Positions 5,402 through 5,416 of a stretch of 5,416 nt of DNA are shown one piece after another; the stretch's first letter is position 1, and every line of letters starts with the position of its first letter. The stretch covers positions 1 to 5,416 of the forward strand of contig JABSRR010000008.1 in assembly GCA_013215025.1 (NCBI GenBank), written 5' to 3'. A program made the position numbers and the translations under genes. The DNA comes from Pseudomonadales bacterium. Its GTDB lineage: Bacteria > Pseudomonadota > Gammaproteobacteria > Pseudomonadales > DT-91. The notes under the pieces were generated by a model. That model searched no databases, was not told where the DNA came from, and was given only the letters and a program-made list of their open reading frames with translations.

Positions 5402-5416
5402 GTTCTAGTTATAATC

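Noticed and set aside
5410..5415. TATAAT at the right edge, possible promoter of a gene beyond the window
   Set aside because: No -35 match lies 16-18 bases upstream and the TG of an extended -10 is missing; it also sits just after the terminator in AT-rich DNA and the downstream gene is not visible.

Overview
The window reads as ordinary chromosomal DNA from a Gram-negative bacterium, most likely a gammaproteobacterium, perhaps marine. The evidence is a lipoprotein signal peptide, a DUF4124 domain fused to an M23 peptidase, an exported glutaredoxin, and sigma70-like promoters. Base composition looks balanced in genes and more AT-rich between them. The genus cannot be fixed from this sequence alone. 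I see no transposase, integrase, CRISPR array, tRNA, rRNA or phage gene.

Layout, left to right. A short hexanucleotide tandem repeat (9-44) lies beyond the 3' end of the first gene. On the minus strand is a membrane-bound di-iron fatty acid hydroxylase / sterol desaturase family protein (88-1329). A 348-base divergent intergenic region (1330-1677) follows. It holds a near-ideal minus-strand -10 box, a plus-strand extended -10 promoter and several short dyads. On the plus strand are a lipid-anchored YtcJ-like amidohydrolase (1678-3510), a DUF4124 plus M23 (LytM-type) peptidase-like protein (3639-4595), and a secreted or membrane-tethered glutaredoxin (4810-5244). An intrinsic terminator lies at 5375-5401.

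All three plus-strand proteins carry export signals, so the right part of the window is a run of cell-envelope genes. The hydroxylase is an inner-membrane enzyme. The gaps between plus-strand genes (128 and 214 bases) are long for a tight operon, and each contains a notable inverted repeat, so separate or attenuated transcription is plausible. No shared pathway can be demonstrated.

I found no clearly new multi-gene system. The most useful leads are: a long bulged inverted repeat ending 11 bases before the M23 start, which has no visible Shine-Dalgarno; loss of the usual first zinc-ligand histidine in the M23 domain; an exact 14-bp tandem duplication across the M23 stop codon; and dyads placed like operators at the amidohydrolase, hydroxylase and glutaredoxin promoters.
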